Assembly: GCA_944392655.1 (NCBI GenBank)
Contig: CALXXL010000010.1
Coordinates: forward strand, 26,679 to 90,678
Reading direction: 5' to 3'
Source: an uncultured Victivallaceae bacterium
GTDB taxonomy: Bacteria > Verrucomicrobiota > Lentisphaeria > Victivallales > Victivallaceae
DNA length: 64,000 nt
Shown here: in pieces, positions 17,889 to 27,130 of the stretch
Numbering within the stretch: position 1 is the first letter of the stretch
How the letters are laid out: every line of letters begins with the position of its first letter
Program-made: the position numbers and the translations under genes
Notes under the pieces: model-generated
Databases searched by the model: none
What the model saw: only the letters and a program-made list of their open reading frames with translations
Told to the model about the DNA's origin: nothing

Positions 17889-18386
17889 ATGAGTAAAGTA
17901 AAGGTAATTTTCGGTTCTACCACCGGCAATACTGAACGGGCAGCCGGTCTGATTGCTGCGGCGCTGGGAGGGGATGCGGTAAATGTATCCTCTGCATCGC
18001 GGGATGATTTTGATGCCGATCTGCTGATCCTCGGCACCTCCACCTGGGGGTGCGGTGATCTGCAGGATGAGTGGCTGAGTTCGTCCGGAATTATAGACAC
18101 GCTGGATTTAACCGGCAGAAAAGTTGCGCTGTTCGGTCTTGGCGATGCGATGGGGTTTGGCGACACCTTTATCAACGGGGTGGGAACGCTTTACCGTCAG
18201 CTTATATCCCGCGGGGCGGAGATAATCGGCAAATGTCCGGTCAGTGGCTACGAATTCTCCGACTCGAGTGCAGTAGTAGACGGTGAATTTGTCGGTCTGC
18301 CATTGGACGACGATAACGAGCCGGAAAAAAGTGAAGCCCGTATCAGCGCCTGGTGCGGACAATTGAAGGCGGAAGCCGGTCTGTAA
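17889..18386 (+). CDS. Flavodoxin
   Basis: This 165-residue FMN protein shuttles low-potential electrons, replacing ferredoxin when iron is scarce. It shows the phosphate-binding loop FGSTTGNTERAA at the N-terminus, LILGTSTWGCGDLQDEW near residues 55-70 and LFGLGDAMGFGDTF near residue 85, as in long- or Nif-type flavodoxins. AAAGGA precedes the ATG. It is probably cotranscribed with the DUF3793 gene and hence controlled by the palindromes at 17087 and 17220. Confidence 0.92.
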   Translation: MSKVKVIFGSTTGNTERAAGLIAAALGGDAVNVSSASRDDFDADLLILGTSTWGCGDLQDEWLSSSGIIDTLDLTGRKVALFGLGDAMGFGDTFINGVGTLYRQLISRGAEIIGKCPVSGYEFSDSSAVVDGEFVGLPLDDDNEPEKSEARISAWCGQLKAEAGL

Positions 18387-18399
18387 TATCATCATTTCC

Positions 18400-18430
18400 G
18401 GAGTTCATCTGAATTAGCCGGATGAACTCC
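18400..18430. terminator. Hairpin between convergent genes, possible terminator
   Basis: GGAGTTCATC (18400-18409) pairs perfectly with GATGAACTCC (18421-18430) around an 11-nt loop. It sits in the 48-nt gap between the flavodoxin gene and the convergent glycosyltransferase gene. The flanks are only weakly U-rich, so it may work as a bidirectional or factor-assisted terminator. Confidence 0.5.
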
Positions 18431-18434
18431 ACTG

Positions 18435-19700
18435 TCACTCCGCTTCCGAATCGCACAAATTATTATAAATAGTCATCATGCGCTCCGCGCCGGCCTGAAA
18501 AGTGAGTTCGTTGGCGCGGATCAATGCGCCGCGGGACAATTTTTCAATCATATCGCCATTATCCATAATTGTCATAAGGGCGCGGGAAAAGTTTCTGATG
18601 CTGTATTCCGGATTTATGAGCCGCACTTTAATTCCGCAGCTGTCATTAACCGCCTCGCCCATACCGCCGCAGTCGTGGCAGAGTACGGGCAGCCCCATTG
18701 CCAGAGCTTCAACTATGGCGGTACTGGTAGCTTCGCGCCATCCGGTGAACCAGAATAGATCGCACATTGCCATAATATCCAGGGTCTCTTCGTGTCCCAT
18801 TCTTCCGTACCACACGCAGTTTTCGGCCACGTCCAGACTTTCGGCCAATGCCATCCACTGGCGGTAATACTCTCCGTCGCCCACGATATGCAGTTCGATC
18901 AGATCGGCGCGTTTAGCTTTTTTGATTTCCGCGAGAGCTTTTAAAGCCAGATCCAGAGCTTTGCGTCCATCCATCACGCCGCACCATGCGACGCGCAATA
19001 TTCCCTCGTCAACGGAGTGGATTCTGCCGCCGTAACCGGTAACCGCGCCGGTTTCCGGTATAACGCATGCCTCTTTATGGTAATGTTTTTCGATAAAATC
19101 GGCGTCCTCTGCTGTGGCGGCGATCACGCGGTCAGCGTTGGCGACGGTTCTCTTAATTCTCCGCATATGTTTTATTTGCCATGAGTTGATGCGGTTTTTC
19201 ATACGGTACTCCCGTACTGCCTTGGGTCCGAGATCGGCGAAGAATGGTTCCGGGAAAGCGGCGAATCCGGAGATTGGTCCCCAGATAAATTTATGTTTTC
19301 CCTTAAGTTCGCATAAATATCCCGGTTCCCGGTAGTCCACCAGGTTCAAGTTATGAATTATATCGTAACTGTTATCGCGGCAGAGTTGTGAAGCCAGAAG
19401 GAATACTTTCTTCTGCCATTTGCGGTAAAACCAGTAGAACCACCAGTTGCCGTGCTGTTTAGCCAGTCTCCGGCCATGTTCGCCGATATCGACGTAATAG
19501 AATTCCGGCATAATTCTTCCGGCGAAGAGTCTGTTTTTCTCCTGTTCAATCTGTTCGCGGCATCCAGTTTCCGTAATTACAGTAATTCTGCATCTGCGTG
19601 AGAGTGCCCTCACCCAATTCAAACCGATAATGCCCTCCACGCCGCTGCCGGAGTTGCCGCATGCGTAAACGGACAATAAAACATTAAGCATTCTACTCAT
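18435..19700 (-). CDS. GT4-type glycosyltransferase
   Basis: The 421-residue protein has a GT-B layout. The N-terminus SVYACGNSGSGVEGIIGLNW resembles the acceptor-side glycine-rich loop, HNLNLVDYREPGYL follows, and the C-terminal half shows LFWFTGWREATSTAIVEALAMG and LPVLCHDCGGMGEAV, the donor-binding E-x7-E type region. It starts in a 4-nt ATGA overlap with the upstream glycosyltransferase gene, so the two form a coupled pair, probably building a cell-surface glycan. Substrates unknown. Confidence 0.85.
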   Translation of the reverse strand: MSRMLNVLLSVYACGNSGSGVEGIIGLNWVRALSRRCRITVITETGCREQIEQEKNRLFAGRIMPEFYYVDIGEHGRRLAKQHGNWWFYWFYRKWQKKVFLLASQLCRDNSYDIIHNLNLVDYREPGYLCELKGKHKFIWGPISGFAAFPEPFFADLGPKAVREYRMKNRINSWQIKHMRRIKRTVANADRVIAATAEDADFIEKHYHKEACVIPETGAVTGYGGRIHSVDEGILRVAWCGVMDGRKALDLALKALAEIKKAKRADLIELHIVGDGEYYRQWMALAESLDVAENCVWYGRMGHEETLDIMAMCDLFWFTGWREATSTAIVEALAMGLPVLCHDCGGMGEAVNDSCGIKVRLINPEYSIRNFSRALMTIMDNGDMIEKLSRGALIRANELTFQAGAERMMTIYNNLCDSEAE

Positions 19701-20821
19701 TTATCATTAACTTTCTGCGATAGAACCCGGATAAACTCATCGACATACCGGGGTAAAAGATCTGGAATAAGCGCCGGGCGGAGGCGGCTTTTATCGCCAC
19801 GTTCTATACCGGCGGCCATGGTTGCGATCTTCTGACTGATATCTGCGACATTTTCCGGTTGAACCAGACAACCGTTATGCTGATTGATCAACTCCTTAGC
19901 TCCGGTATTTTCGGACAGGACAACTGGAACCCCAAGCGCCAGCGCCTCATTGACCACCGCGCCGAAGGTCTCTCTTTTGCTGACCAGCAAAAACAGATCC
20001 GCGGCCAGATAAAACCGCAACAATTCCATTCCGGTCTTTTTACCGGCGAAGACGATGCGTTTTTCCACGCCGCAGTCATATGCAGTCCGGATCAGTTTTT
20101 CTTTTTCGTGGCCTTCCCCGACAATCACAAGCACGCTGTCCGGCACCTCAGCCAGAGCAAAAGCTCTAATCATACCGGGGAGATTTTTCTCAGCGGCCAA
20201 CCGTCCGACATAGAGGAAGATTTTCTTCTCTGCCAATTGCTCAAGTTCTTCCGGGTACGGCAAATTCCTGAGAGCGGCGTCGGCCTCCTCTCTCAATCTG
20301 CTTGTCGACTGCAAATTCGGGCAGATCAAAATTTTATCTTTTGTAAACGGCAATATTTTCTGATACTCATCTTTTACAGACCCGGAGTAAAGCAGCAATT
20401 CGTCACATCTTCCGGCGAAGAAGTCCCTGGCGCGCCGGCGCAAGCCTGAACATGCAACGGCCATCATAGCGTTGTCGCTGCTCCATATTCCCCACCGCCA
20501 TTTTTTATAAAACAGCTTCTGCAACAACCAAACCTGCAGGGAAATTGTATTATATTCGTGAGTAATAACCCAGTCGGGATTAAAACTTTCGATTTCCTTC
20601 TTCAACTGGAACCGGATAGCGTAATATCCTTTTATGGTCAAGCCTCCGGTCAGCCGTTTCACCTGACATGCGCCGAGTTTCTGCTGCAGAGTCTCTTCAC
20701 TCTCGTCCACGCCGGGAGTCGGCCAAAGATAGAGCACCTTCAAATCGATTTTCCCGGCTAGCATACGGAAAAAGTCATATCTGTATGGAGCCACATATGG
20801 CTGAATAATAATACATCTCAT
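19697..20821 (-). CDS. GT4-type glycosyltransferase
   Basis: This protein of about 374 residues has MRCIIIQPYVAPYRYDFFRM at the N-terminus, IFLYVGRLAAEKNLPGMIRAF mid-protein and LFLLVSKRETFGAVVNEALA with GVPVVLSENTGAKELI, the classic GT4 donor-site motif. ATG 20821 is preferred because the family N-terminus begins there; an ATG 30 nt upstream has no ribosome site. A strong terminator-like hairpin with a U-tract lies only 31-63 nt upstream, so expression may depend on read-through (see 20852-20884). It is coupled to the following glycosyltransferase by an ATGA overlap. Confidence 0.87.
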   Translation of the reverse strand: MRCIIIQPYVAPYRYDFFRMLAGKIDLKVLYLWPTPGVDESEETLQQKLGACQVKRLTGGLTIKGYYAIRFQLKKEIESFNPDWVITHEYNTISLQVWLLQKLFYKKWRWGIWSSDNAMMAVACSGLRRRARDFFAGRCDELLLYSGSVKDEYQKILPFTKDKILICPNLQSTSRLREEADAALRNLPYPEELEQLAEKKIFLYVGRLAAEKNLPGMIRAFALAEVPDSVLVIVGEGHEKEKLIRTAYDCGVEKRIVFAGKKTGMELLRFYLAADLFLLVSKRETFGAVVNEALALGVPVVLSENTGAKELINQHNGCLVQPENVADISQKIATMAAGIERGDKSRLRPALIPDLLPRYVDEFIRVLSQKVNDK

Positions 20822-20851
20822 TTTCCGTAGTTCCGCTGTAAAATTTCCCAT

Positions 20852-20884
20852 AAAAAATGACTGACCCCGTTCAGGTTTCAGTCA
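20852..20884 (-). terminator. Intrinsic terminator in the leader of the glycosyltransferase operon
   Basis: Read on the minus strand, TGACTGA (20884-20878) pairs with TCAGTCA (20864-20858), with further ACC/GGT pairing inside, and is followed by six U. The next gene on this strand starts 31 nt later, and the gene beyond the leader is divergent. It therefore either ends a short independent transcript or acts as an attenuator. Confidence 0.7.
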
Positions 20885-21245
20885 GTACAAGTCTCTGTGA
20901 CTCGCAGTGCAGTTACATTCACTCCGGTATTGCCCGATTATTTTCTGAAAGGCATAATACCGTATTCTGTTTTTACCGGCACCGTCTTCACAAGCCATAA
21001 AAAAATTCTGATTTACTGCTGTTTTTTTCATCACAGCACTTCGCCATATCCGGCGGTTCTGTTGTTGTGTTGTTCAGAAAAAAATAACCTGTTTTCATTT
21101 TAATACAAGACAAAATTCAACTTTTTTTCAATTTAAAACGTAACAAAAATTTTGCGTTGGTTTAAAAGAGTTGATTTTTAGCGATTGTGAATTACCTTAT
21201 TGTGCTGTTACAACTTAATCATTAATAAAAAAGGAAAAAATTCTG
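20885..21245. other. Divergent intergenic region with possible 38-codon leader ORF
   Basis: This 361-nt stretch separates the glycosyltransferase pair from the divergent gene at 21246. Much of it is AT-rich promoter-like DNA. On the minus strand an ATG at 20998 opens 38 codons that stop at 20882-20884, inside the terminator stem; it includes CNCTASHRDLY at its end. It has no Shine-Dalgarno and I recognise no family, so it may be a leader peptide or chance. On the plus strand AAAAAGG lies before the ATG at 21246. Confidence 0.3.
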
Positions 21246-23249
21246 ATGTTATATTTAGTTGGTGCATCGTCTGAAAACGATCTCTCAATCCTGTTGCGGG
21301 AACACGGGATTAATTACACACCTGCTGATACTCTATCCATGCTGCTGGACACGCTGACTGCGGGGGATGCGGTAATTTGTCCTGCGGACAACTATCCCTC
21401 CGGCAATGCCACAATCATAACGCAGTCTGAGCTTGATTTTCTTATGGCCAAAGGCGTTCGTCTCTTCTGGGAGTTTCCGGTATCCGTACCCGGGCTTGAG
21501 TGGAGTGCTGAACTTTATGAAACCCAGTATGAGCGCAGTGTAGTAGCGAAAGACATTATACTTCCGGATGGCGCCATGCTCAACTCGCTTACGATCCTCT
21601 GTCACAACGGCTGTTTTTTCCACAAGTTGAAATACCAGCAGGAGGCGATATTGACTGCGGCGCGGGTTGCCGGTTACCGCAAAGCGATCTACGGATTGCC
21701 GGAGCATCATCATCCGCTGCTGTTTGTGCATCCATTATATAAGAATGTACTTATTGGCAATGCGAACTTCTCCAGTTTCCGCAAAGCCAGATTTGCGCCG
21801 ATGGAAGACTGGGCAACGCTGCTGCGGTGGATACTTCACTTTCTAATGCCTGATGCGGCGATTCCCGAGCTCCGCTGGGAGATGACCGTCCATCCGAGTT
21901 ACAGTGAAACGGCGGAACTTCCGTCAGGCATTGAGATGCAGGCATTCAACCGCAATTGTGCTTTTATCTCGCATAATCTGCTTTCGTGGTATCAGAATGA
22001 GGGCATGATGCTGGTCGCGGAGGGTTACAGTTCCGGAATCTGCTATGATGGCACGCAGTACCGCCGTCAGAACACCCGTGGTGACGTAGCTGGGGAGGTG
22101 CCGATGGTATTTGCGCTGGATTATGCATTAAACGGCAATTTTTTCAGTAAAATAACGGCAGAGCGGATCTTGAATTATCTTTTCACGTCTCCCTCGATGT
22201 GCTGTCTGGAAGATGGTTCGCCGGTATTTGGGCAGTTGAAATTTTTTGAAAACATCCCCGCCTATTATGGTGACGACAACTTCCGTGCGGCGATGGGGGC
22301 GGTATTCACCTCCAGTCTTCTGAACACTGATTGCTGGGACAAATCCATTCTGCGCACCATGCTTTCCGTGCTGAACACCACCGGCAAACTTGGTTTCCGC
22401 CGTGACCGGCTGGACTACCCGCTCAGTTTTACCGGCAAAGACGGCCATCCTCTGGAATTTTATCAGAATGAAGAACTTGAAAACCTCGATCCGCACCAGC
22501 AGGCCTATGTCATGGCCGGCTTTATCATGGCGTACAAGCTCACCGGACTCCGCCGTTTTCTGGATTATGCCAAGAAAGGCATTTACCGGCTGATGGAGGC
22601 CTATCCGGATGTAAACTGGATGAATGGCTGGTCGCAGGAGATGGCGCGTATGCTGCTGCCTCTGGCGTGGCTGATCCGCGAGGAGGACACCCCGTTCCAC
22701 CGGCAGTTGCTTGAGCGGGTTATGGCCGACTTAAAGCGTCTTACAGAGCCCTGCGGAGCGATCCGTGAAATCATGGGCAATCTGAAGTTCGGTAAATTTC
22801 CCTCTCCCCAGAGCAACGATGCTTACGGCACGACGGAAGCGTCGCTGATCCAGCAGAACGGCGATCCGGCCTGTGACTTGCTGTATACGACCAATTACGC
22901 CTTTATCGGCCTGCACGAAGCGGTTGCGGCCACTGGTAATCCGGAATACCTGGCAATGGAGGACAAGCTGGCGGATTTCCTCTGCCGGATACAGGTATCG
23001 TCAAAGTCGCACAGCTATCTTGATGGAGCGTGGATGCGTGGCTTTGACTGGACGTTGTGGGATTACTACGCCAGTTCGGCCGACTCCGGCTGGGGGGCGT
23101 GGTCGATTGAGAGCGGCTGGACGAACAACTGGATAAGCTCGGTTCTGGCGATGCGCCATGCCAAGCTGAACTTCTGGGATATGATTGAACGCGGCCGTAT
23201 GTCCGGCATACTTGAAGCCGGGATGAAAGAGTTCGGGATGACCGAATAA
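21246..23249 (+). CDS. Unclassified large protein, (alpha/alpha)6-barrel glycosidase-like
   Basis: This 667-residue protein lacks a signal peptide. The first 200 residues look like an alpha/beta domain, with ICPADNYPSGN and LFWEFPVSVPGLEW, similar to glutaminase-like domains attached to glycosidases. Residues about 260-660 are helix-rich with repeated Trp/Tyr/His segments such as HQQAYVMAGFIMAYKLTG, WMNGWSQEMARMLLPLAWL and AWSIESGWTNNWISSVLA, which is typical of six-hairpin glycosidases. I cannot name a CAZy family. It ends 28 nt before the convergent cobS stop. Function in glycan breakdown is inference. Confidence 0.6.
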   Translation: MLYLVGASSENDLSILLREHGINYTPADTLSMLLDTLTAGDAVICPADNYPSGNATIITQSELDFLMAKGVRLFWEFPVSVPGLEWSAELYETQYERSVVAKDIILPDGAMLNSLTILCHNGCFFHKLKYQQEAILTAARVAGYRKAIYGLPEHHHPLLFVHPLYKNVLIGNANFSSFRKARFAPMEDWATLLRWILHFLMPDAAIPELRWEMTVHPSYSETAELPSGIEMQAFNRNCAFISHNLLSWYQNEGMMLVAEGYSSGICYDGTQYRRQNTRGDVAGEVPMVFALDYALNGNFFSKITAERILNYLFTSPSMCCLEDGSPVFGQLKFFENIPAYYGDDNFRAAMGAVFTSSLLNTDCWDKSILRTMLSVLNTTGKLGFRRDRLDYPLSFTGKDGHPLEFYQNEELENLDPHQQAYVMAGFIMAYKLTGLRRFLDYAKKGIYRLMEAYPDVNWMNGWSQEMARMLLPLAWLIREEDTPFHRQLLERVMADLKRLTEPCGAIREIMGNLKFGKFPSPQSNDAYGTTEASLIQQNGDPACDLLYTTNYAFIGLHEAVAATGNPEYLAMEDKLADFLCRIQVSSKSHSYLDGAWMRGFDWTLWDYYASSADSGWGAWSIESGWTNNWISSVLAMRHAKLNFWDMIERGRMSGILEAGMKEFGMTE

Positions 23250-23277
23250 ATAGAGACGCTCTGAGGCGGCGGTATTT

Positions 23278-24012
23278 TCACAGCAAAGCGGCAAGTACCA
23301 GCAGAGCCGCCGCCTCGCTTAACTCTTCGCAGCAACCGATGGTATCGCCGGTAGCTCCGCCGATAACCCGGTATGTGATCATGCTCCACAAAAGTGGCAG
23401 AAACACGGCAACGCCAGTGAGCCACACGGCGATACCCGCGCCATATACCATCCATCCGGCAGACGCGGCGATGATGATGCTCAAACAGATTCCCGGCCAC
23501 GGTATCCGGCCGAAATATATTGCGGCGGAACCATGTTCCGCGGCATACTTGCTGGAGGCGATATGAAAGGTCAGGGCACATCTGCCGGTCAACGCCATAG
23601 ATGCGGCGGCGGCCGGAATATCACTCATAGTCGCCAGACAGGCAAATTTAATCAGGAACAGGGCCGAAATTGCCGCCACCCCCATCGTACCGGTATGGCT
23701 GTCGCGCATGATTTCAAGTTTGCGTTCTCTGGAGCGTGAACTAAGGAATCCGTCGGCGGTATCGGCCAGCCCGTCCAGATGTAGCCCCTTGGTAAAGAAT
23801 TCCGGGATAACAGTCATCACCGCCGCCAGAACAACCGGGGGCAGAGAGTACGCCAGTGCCGTCCCTGCTCCCCATATAATCACCGCCAGAAGTAATCCGA
23901 CAACGGCAAACATATCGACTGAGCGGTGCAGATCCTTTTCGTTCGGGAAAAATCTTCCTACGGGAAGAATTGTCATAATGGCAGTTGCGGTAATAAACGC
24001 CCTTAACATCAT
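23278..24012 (-). CDS. cobS: Adenosylcobinamide-GDP ribazoletransferase (cobalamin synthase)
   Basis: Joins adenosylcobinamide-GDP to alpha-ribazole (phosphate), the final assembly step, in the inner membrane. The 244-residue protein has several hydrophobic helices and the CobS signatures LHLDGLADTADGFLSSRSRE and MRDSHTGTMGVAAI. It is the last gene of the 16-gene B12 operon and overlaps cobT by 4 nt. Confidence 0.95.
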   Translation of the reverse strand: MMLRAFITATAIMTILPVGRFFPNEKDLHRSVDMFAVVGLLLAVIIWGAGTALAYSLPPVVLAAVMTVIPEFFTKGLHLDGLADTADGFLSSRSRERKLEIMRDSHTGTMGVAAISALFLIKFACLATMSDIPAAAASMALTGRCALTFHIASSKYAAEHGSAAIYFGRIPWPGICLSIIIAASAGWMVYGAGIAVWLTGVAVFLPLLWSMITYRVIGGATGDTIGCCEELSEAAALLVLAALL

Positions 24013-25070
24013 CTTACCCCCTCATCAGTAACCTTTGCCTGTTCAAAAGTTGCCATATTGTTGATAATGGCGGCGGCTGAGTCAAGAATCGGCATAGCCA
24101 CAGCGGCGCCGGAGCCCTCCCCCAGTCGCATATCCAGATCCAGCAGCGGCTTTTTGACGAGGAAATCGAGCATAGCCGAATGCCCCGGTTCGGCGCTGGC
24201 GTGCGCCATAATCATATAATCGACCGATTCCGGAGCCAGTTTTGCGGCGATCAATGCGGCGGCGGTCGAGATAAATCCGTCAATCACCACCGGTTTACGG
24301 CATGCGGCGGCGCCCAGAATAACTCCGGCGATTCCGCCGAGCTCAAACCCTCCTACTTTGGCAAGCACCTCAATGGGGTTATCCTTATCGGGTTTATGCT
24401 TATCAATCGCTCTGGCAATCACCTGAGCCTTATGGCCGAGGAGTCCGGGATTCAGCCCCGCACCGCGGCCGACCGCCAACTGCGGTTCGATACCGGCGAT
24501 TACGGCCAGCACTGCGCTGCTGCATGTGGTATTGCCGATCCCCATCTCGCCTACGGCGAACAGATCGGTTGATTCATCATTGGCATAGACAATCTCAATC
24601 CCGGTTTCGACAGCTCTGCGTGCCTCCTCCTCCGTCATGGCCGGCATTTGCGCCATATTCCTGGTGCCGTAAGCGATTTTACGGTTTATAACTGCGGGAT
24701 AGAGGTGGGAGATATCCGCCGCCACGCCGATATCCGCCACCAGCAGTTCAGCTCCTGCTGCTCCGGCCAGAGCGTTAATAGCGGCTCCGCCGTGAACAAA
24801 GTTCTCCACCATCTGCGCAGTTACCGACTGCGGCTGACACGCCACCCCTTCCGCAACCACGCCATGATCTCCGGCCATAAGAATTATCTTTTTTCTGGCG
24901 GTGGAAAAATGTACCTTCCGGTATATACCGGCCAGCTCCACGGCCAGATCCAGCACCCTGCCCAGCGCCCATTGCGGCATAGTAAGGCGGTTGATATAGT
25001 TCACCGCCTCATTCCGGATTATGGAATCGGCGGGGACGATTTTTTTCAAAGTATCATCAAGAAGAGTCAT
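24009..25070 (-). CDS. cobT: Nicotinate-nucleotide--dimethylbenzimidazole phosphoribosyltransferase
   Basis: Makes alpha-ribazole phosphate from the lower-ligand base and nicotinate mononucleotide. Signatures in this 353-residue protein are MAGDHGVVAEGVACQPQSVT, FVHGGAAINALA, MGIGNTTCSSAVLA, GGFELGGIAGVILGAA and HASAEPGHSAMLDFL near the C-terminus. The start at 25070 is preferred: its ATGA overlaps the cobU stop, GAGG lies before it, and the family N-terminus begins there. A longer open frame upstream is the cobU shadow. Confidence 0.95.
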   Translation of the reverse strand: MTLLDDTLKKIVPADSIIRNEAVNYINRLTMPQWALGRVLDLAVELAGIYRKVHFSTARKKIILMAGDHGVVAEGVACQPQSVTAQMVENFVHGGAAINALAGAAGAELLVADIGVAADISHLYPAVINRKIAYGTRNMAQMPAMTEEEARRAVETGIEIVYANDESTDLFAVGEMGIGNTTCSSAVLAVIAGIEPQLAVGRGAGLNPGLLGHKAQVIARAIDKHKPDKDNPIEVLAKVGGFELGGIAGVILGAAACRKPVVIDGFISTAAALIAAKLAPESVDYMIMAHASAEPGHSAMLDFLVKKPLLDLDMRLGEGSGAAVAMPILDSAAAIINNMATFEQAKVTDEGVR

Positions 25071-25597
25071 TTCAACCTCATTGGAATTCCGCATGTCACC
25101 AGATAAACGCGGTCGGCATAACTGGCGGCGAACTGCCCGCATTTTCCGGAGATGTCGCAAAACCTTCTAGCCATACGGTTGACCGGAACGATGCCGTCGC
25201 CGACCTGATTAAGCACCATCACCACAGTACCGGGGAATTTTCCGGCTGCGTCCATCAGCTTGTCAAACTCCTTTTCCGCAGTTTTGTCATCCAGATCGCC
25301 GCCATTTTCCATAAACAGATTGTTAAGCCACATGGTCAGACAATCAATCAAAACGCCGCCATCTTCAATGGCGGCAACCTGCTTCAAAGCTCCGGCCAGA
25401 TCGGTTGCCGTCTCAACCGTCTGCCACCCGTCGCCGCGGCGCGCTCTATGCGCCGCCACCCGTGCCCGCATTTCGTCGTCCAGGACTTCAGCGGTAGCGA
25501 TATAAACCTTTCTCTCCCGGTCTGCCAGCAGCTGTTCCGCGAAACGGCTTTTACCGGATCTCATACCGCCGGTCACCAGTATTATCTCATTGGACAT
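25067..25597 (-). CDS. cobU: Adenosylcobinamide kinase/guanylyltransferase
   Basis: The 176-residue protein phosphorylates adenosylcobinamide and transfers GMP to it. It has the P-loop GGMRSGKSRFAEQ at residues about 9-21, DCLTMWLNNLF, and VLNQVGDGIVPVNRMARRF (usually NEVGxGIVP; here NQVG). It overlaps cobC by 11 nt upstream and cobT by 4 nt downstream. Confidence 0.95.
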   Translation of the reverse strand: MSNEIILVTGGMRSGKSRFAEQLLADRERKVYIATAEVLDDEMRARVAAHRARRGDGWQTVETATDLAGALKQVAAIEDGGVLIDCLTMWLNNLFMENGGDLDDKTAEKEFDKLMDAAGKFPGTVVMVLNQVGDGIVPVNRMARRFCDISGKCGQFAASYADRVYLVTCGIPMRLK

Positions 25598-26171
25598 CTG
25601 TCAATTCTCCATTTACCAAAGTTAATATACGCATTTCTCCTCTTGGCGGCAACCATTTTATGCTTTCCGCATGCGGTATTTGGAGAAATTTTTCCATTGC
25701 CCGCATAATAACCCCTCCGTGGGTAACAACGCATGGATTGCCCGCCATATATCCGTGGAGCAGAATCCAGTTAAAGAAATCGTCCACTCTCAGAGCGAAT
25801 TGCGGATAACTCTCTCCGCCGGGAAAGACCATCTCATCCGGAGCGTCGCACCACCTCTGAATAACCTTGCAACCGGCGGTCTGCCGGATCTCTTCAAAAG
25901 TAAGATTTTCCCATTCGCCGAAATCGATTTCGCGCAGACGCTGGTCATAGACTATTTTCATATCCGGGAATACGTTTTCCGCCGTTGCGGCGGCGCGTTT
26001 CAAGGGGCTGCAAAAGCAGCTCCGGCATATTCCGTTTAGATTCCGCCGCAGGTTGAGAAGCGCATTTTGCGCCGCGTCGATATCGAGCGGTGCATCGGTT
26101 GAACCGATATATCTGCCGCGGTATTCTGCTGAAACTTCGCCATGCCGGACTAAAAAAATCTTTCCATCCAT
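25587..26171 (-). CDS. cobC: Alpha-ribazole phosphatase (histidine phosphatase family)
   Basis: The 194-residue phosphoglycerate-mutase-fold phosphatase has the phosphohistidine motif LVRHGEVSAEYRGRYIGSTD at the N-terminus, EIDFGEWENLTFEEI and the second catalytic His in CVVTHGGVIMRAM. RHG enzymes are hard to assign by sequence alone; the position between cbiB and cobU strongly supports dephosphorylation of alpha-ribazole phosphate or adenosylcobalamin phosphate. It overlaps cbiB by 22 nt. Confidence 0.9.
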   Translation of the reverse strand: MDGKIFLVRHGEVSAEYRGRYIGSTDAPLDIDAAQNALLNLRRNLNGICRSCFCSPLKRAAATAENVFPDMKIVYDQRLREIDFGEWENLTFEEIRQTAGCKVIQRWCDAPDEMVFPGGESYPQFALRVDDFFNWILLHGYMAGNPCVVTHGGVIMRAMEKFLQIPHAESIKWLPPRGEMRILTLVNGELTDVQ

Positions 26172-27130
26172 ATATCAACTCCAATGCATACCGCGGCAAA
26201 AATCAATCCTGAAACGCGGGTAAGTATCCTTGCTTTCCGCAGCAGCTCCGCGTTCAGATCCGCCGTACCGTCGCCCCATACGGGATAGTGTTCAATTCCG
26301 GTCGGATACATGGTATCGCCGCCGAGTCTGACATTTAACGCGCCGGCGAATCCTGCCATACTCCAGCATGAGTTGGGGCTTGGGTGGTCATGCCGGTGCC
26401 GGAATCCGGTGATAACGGTTTTAACCGGATTTCCGCCTACGGTGATGGCGGCGATGGCAATTATGATGAGGGTCATTCTGGCGGGGATAAAGTTGCATAG
26501 GTCGTCCATTTTAGCAGCGAACCGACCGAAGAGGATATAACGTTCATTTTTATATCCCCAGCATGCGTCGAGGGTATTAACGGCGCGGAAAAATACGGCA
26601 AAAGCGGCCGCGCCTGGAATTCCGGCCGCCATAAATCCGACTGCAGTCCAGAAGAGCGGGCTGGTTACGGCGTCGGTAAGGTTTTCGCCGAGACTTTCAA
26701 CCGCGCCGCGGACAATCTCATTTTCCGGAATATTTTCACATTTTCTTGAAACGATCATCGCCAGCCCTTTTCTGGCGGCCCTCATGTCGTGTTTGCGCAA
26801 AGCCTTTTCAATAATCATGGCATGGTCGTTGAGACTGCGCAGAGCGATCGCAAAATAGACTACAGCTCCGGCTACCACTGCCGCCGCCGATTCGCCGCCC
26901 CAGCACATTACAGACCAGACCGCCATTCCGGTAATTACGGTTACCGGAATTACCGCGCATCCCCACGCCGCAACGCCCTGCCGGATGCCATTGCCATATC
27001 TGCGCCATTTCTTTTCGACCGCCATGGCAAACCGTCCGAATACGGCAACCGGATGCATGGAAGTGTGCGGATCGCCGAACAGCCAGTCTAAAATCATAGC
27101 AGTTAAGATTATTATTAACAAAAAGTTCAT
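26150..27130 (-). CDS. cbiB: Adenosylcobinamide-phosphate synthase CbiB
   Basis: Inner-membrane enzyme attaching aminopropanol (phosphate) to adenosylcobyric acid. The 326-residue polytopic protein begins ILDWLFGDPHTSMHPVAVFG, a CbiB/CobD hallmark, and contains AVESLGENLTDAVTSPLFW, FRAVNTLDACWGYKNERY and SPNSCWSMAGFAGALNVRLG. It starts in a 4-nt ATGA overlap with cbiA and ends inside cobC. The CobD partner that makes aminopropanol phosphate is fused to CbiP at 34450-36999. Confidence 0.95.
   Translation of the reverse strand: MNFLLIIILTAMILDWLFGDPHTSMHPVAVFGRFAMAVEKKWRRYGNGIRQGVAAWGCAVIPVTVITGMAVWSVMCWGGESAAAVVAGAVVYFAIALRSLNDHAMIIEKALRKHDMRAARKGLAMIVSRKCENIPENEIVRGAVESLGENLTDAVTSPLFWTAVGFMAAGIPGAAAFAVFFRAVNTLDACWGYKNERYILFGRFAAKMDDLCNFIPARMTLIIIAIAAITVGGNPVKTVITGFRHRHDHPSPNSCWSMAGFAGALNVRLGGDTMYPTGIEHYPVWGDGTADLNAELLRKARILTRVSGLIFAAVCIGVDIWMERFF

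Noticed and set aside
23262..23330. GC-rich inverted repeat (GAGGCGGCGG/CCGCCGCCTC) at the cobS 3' end
   Set aside because: Loop of about 30 nt, lies largely inside the cobS coding region and has no U-tract, so not called a terminator.
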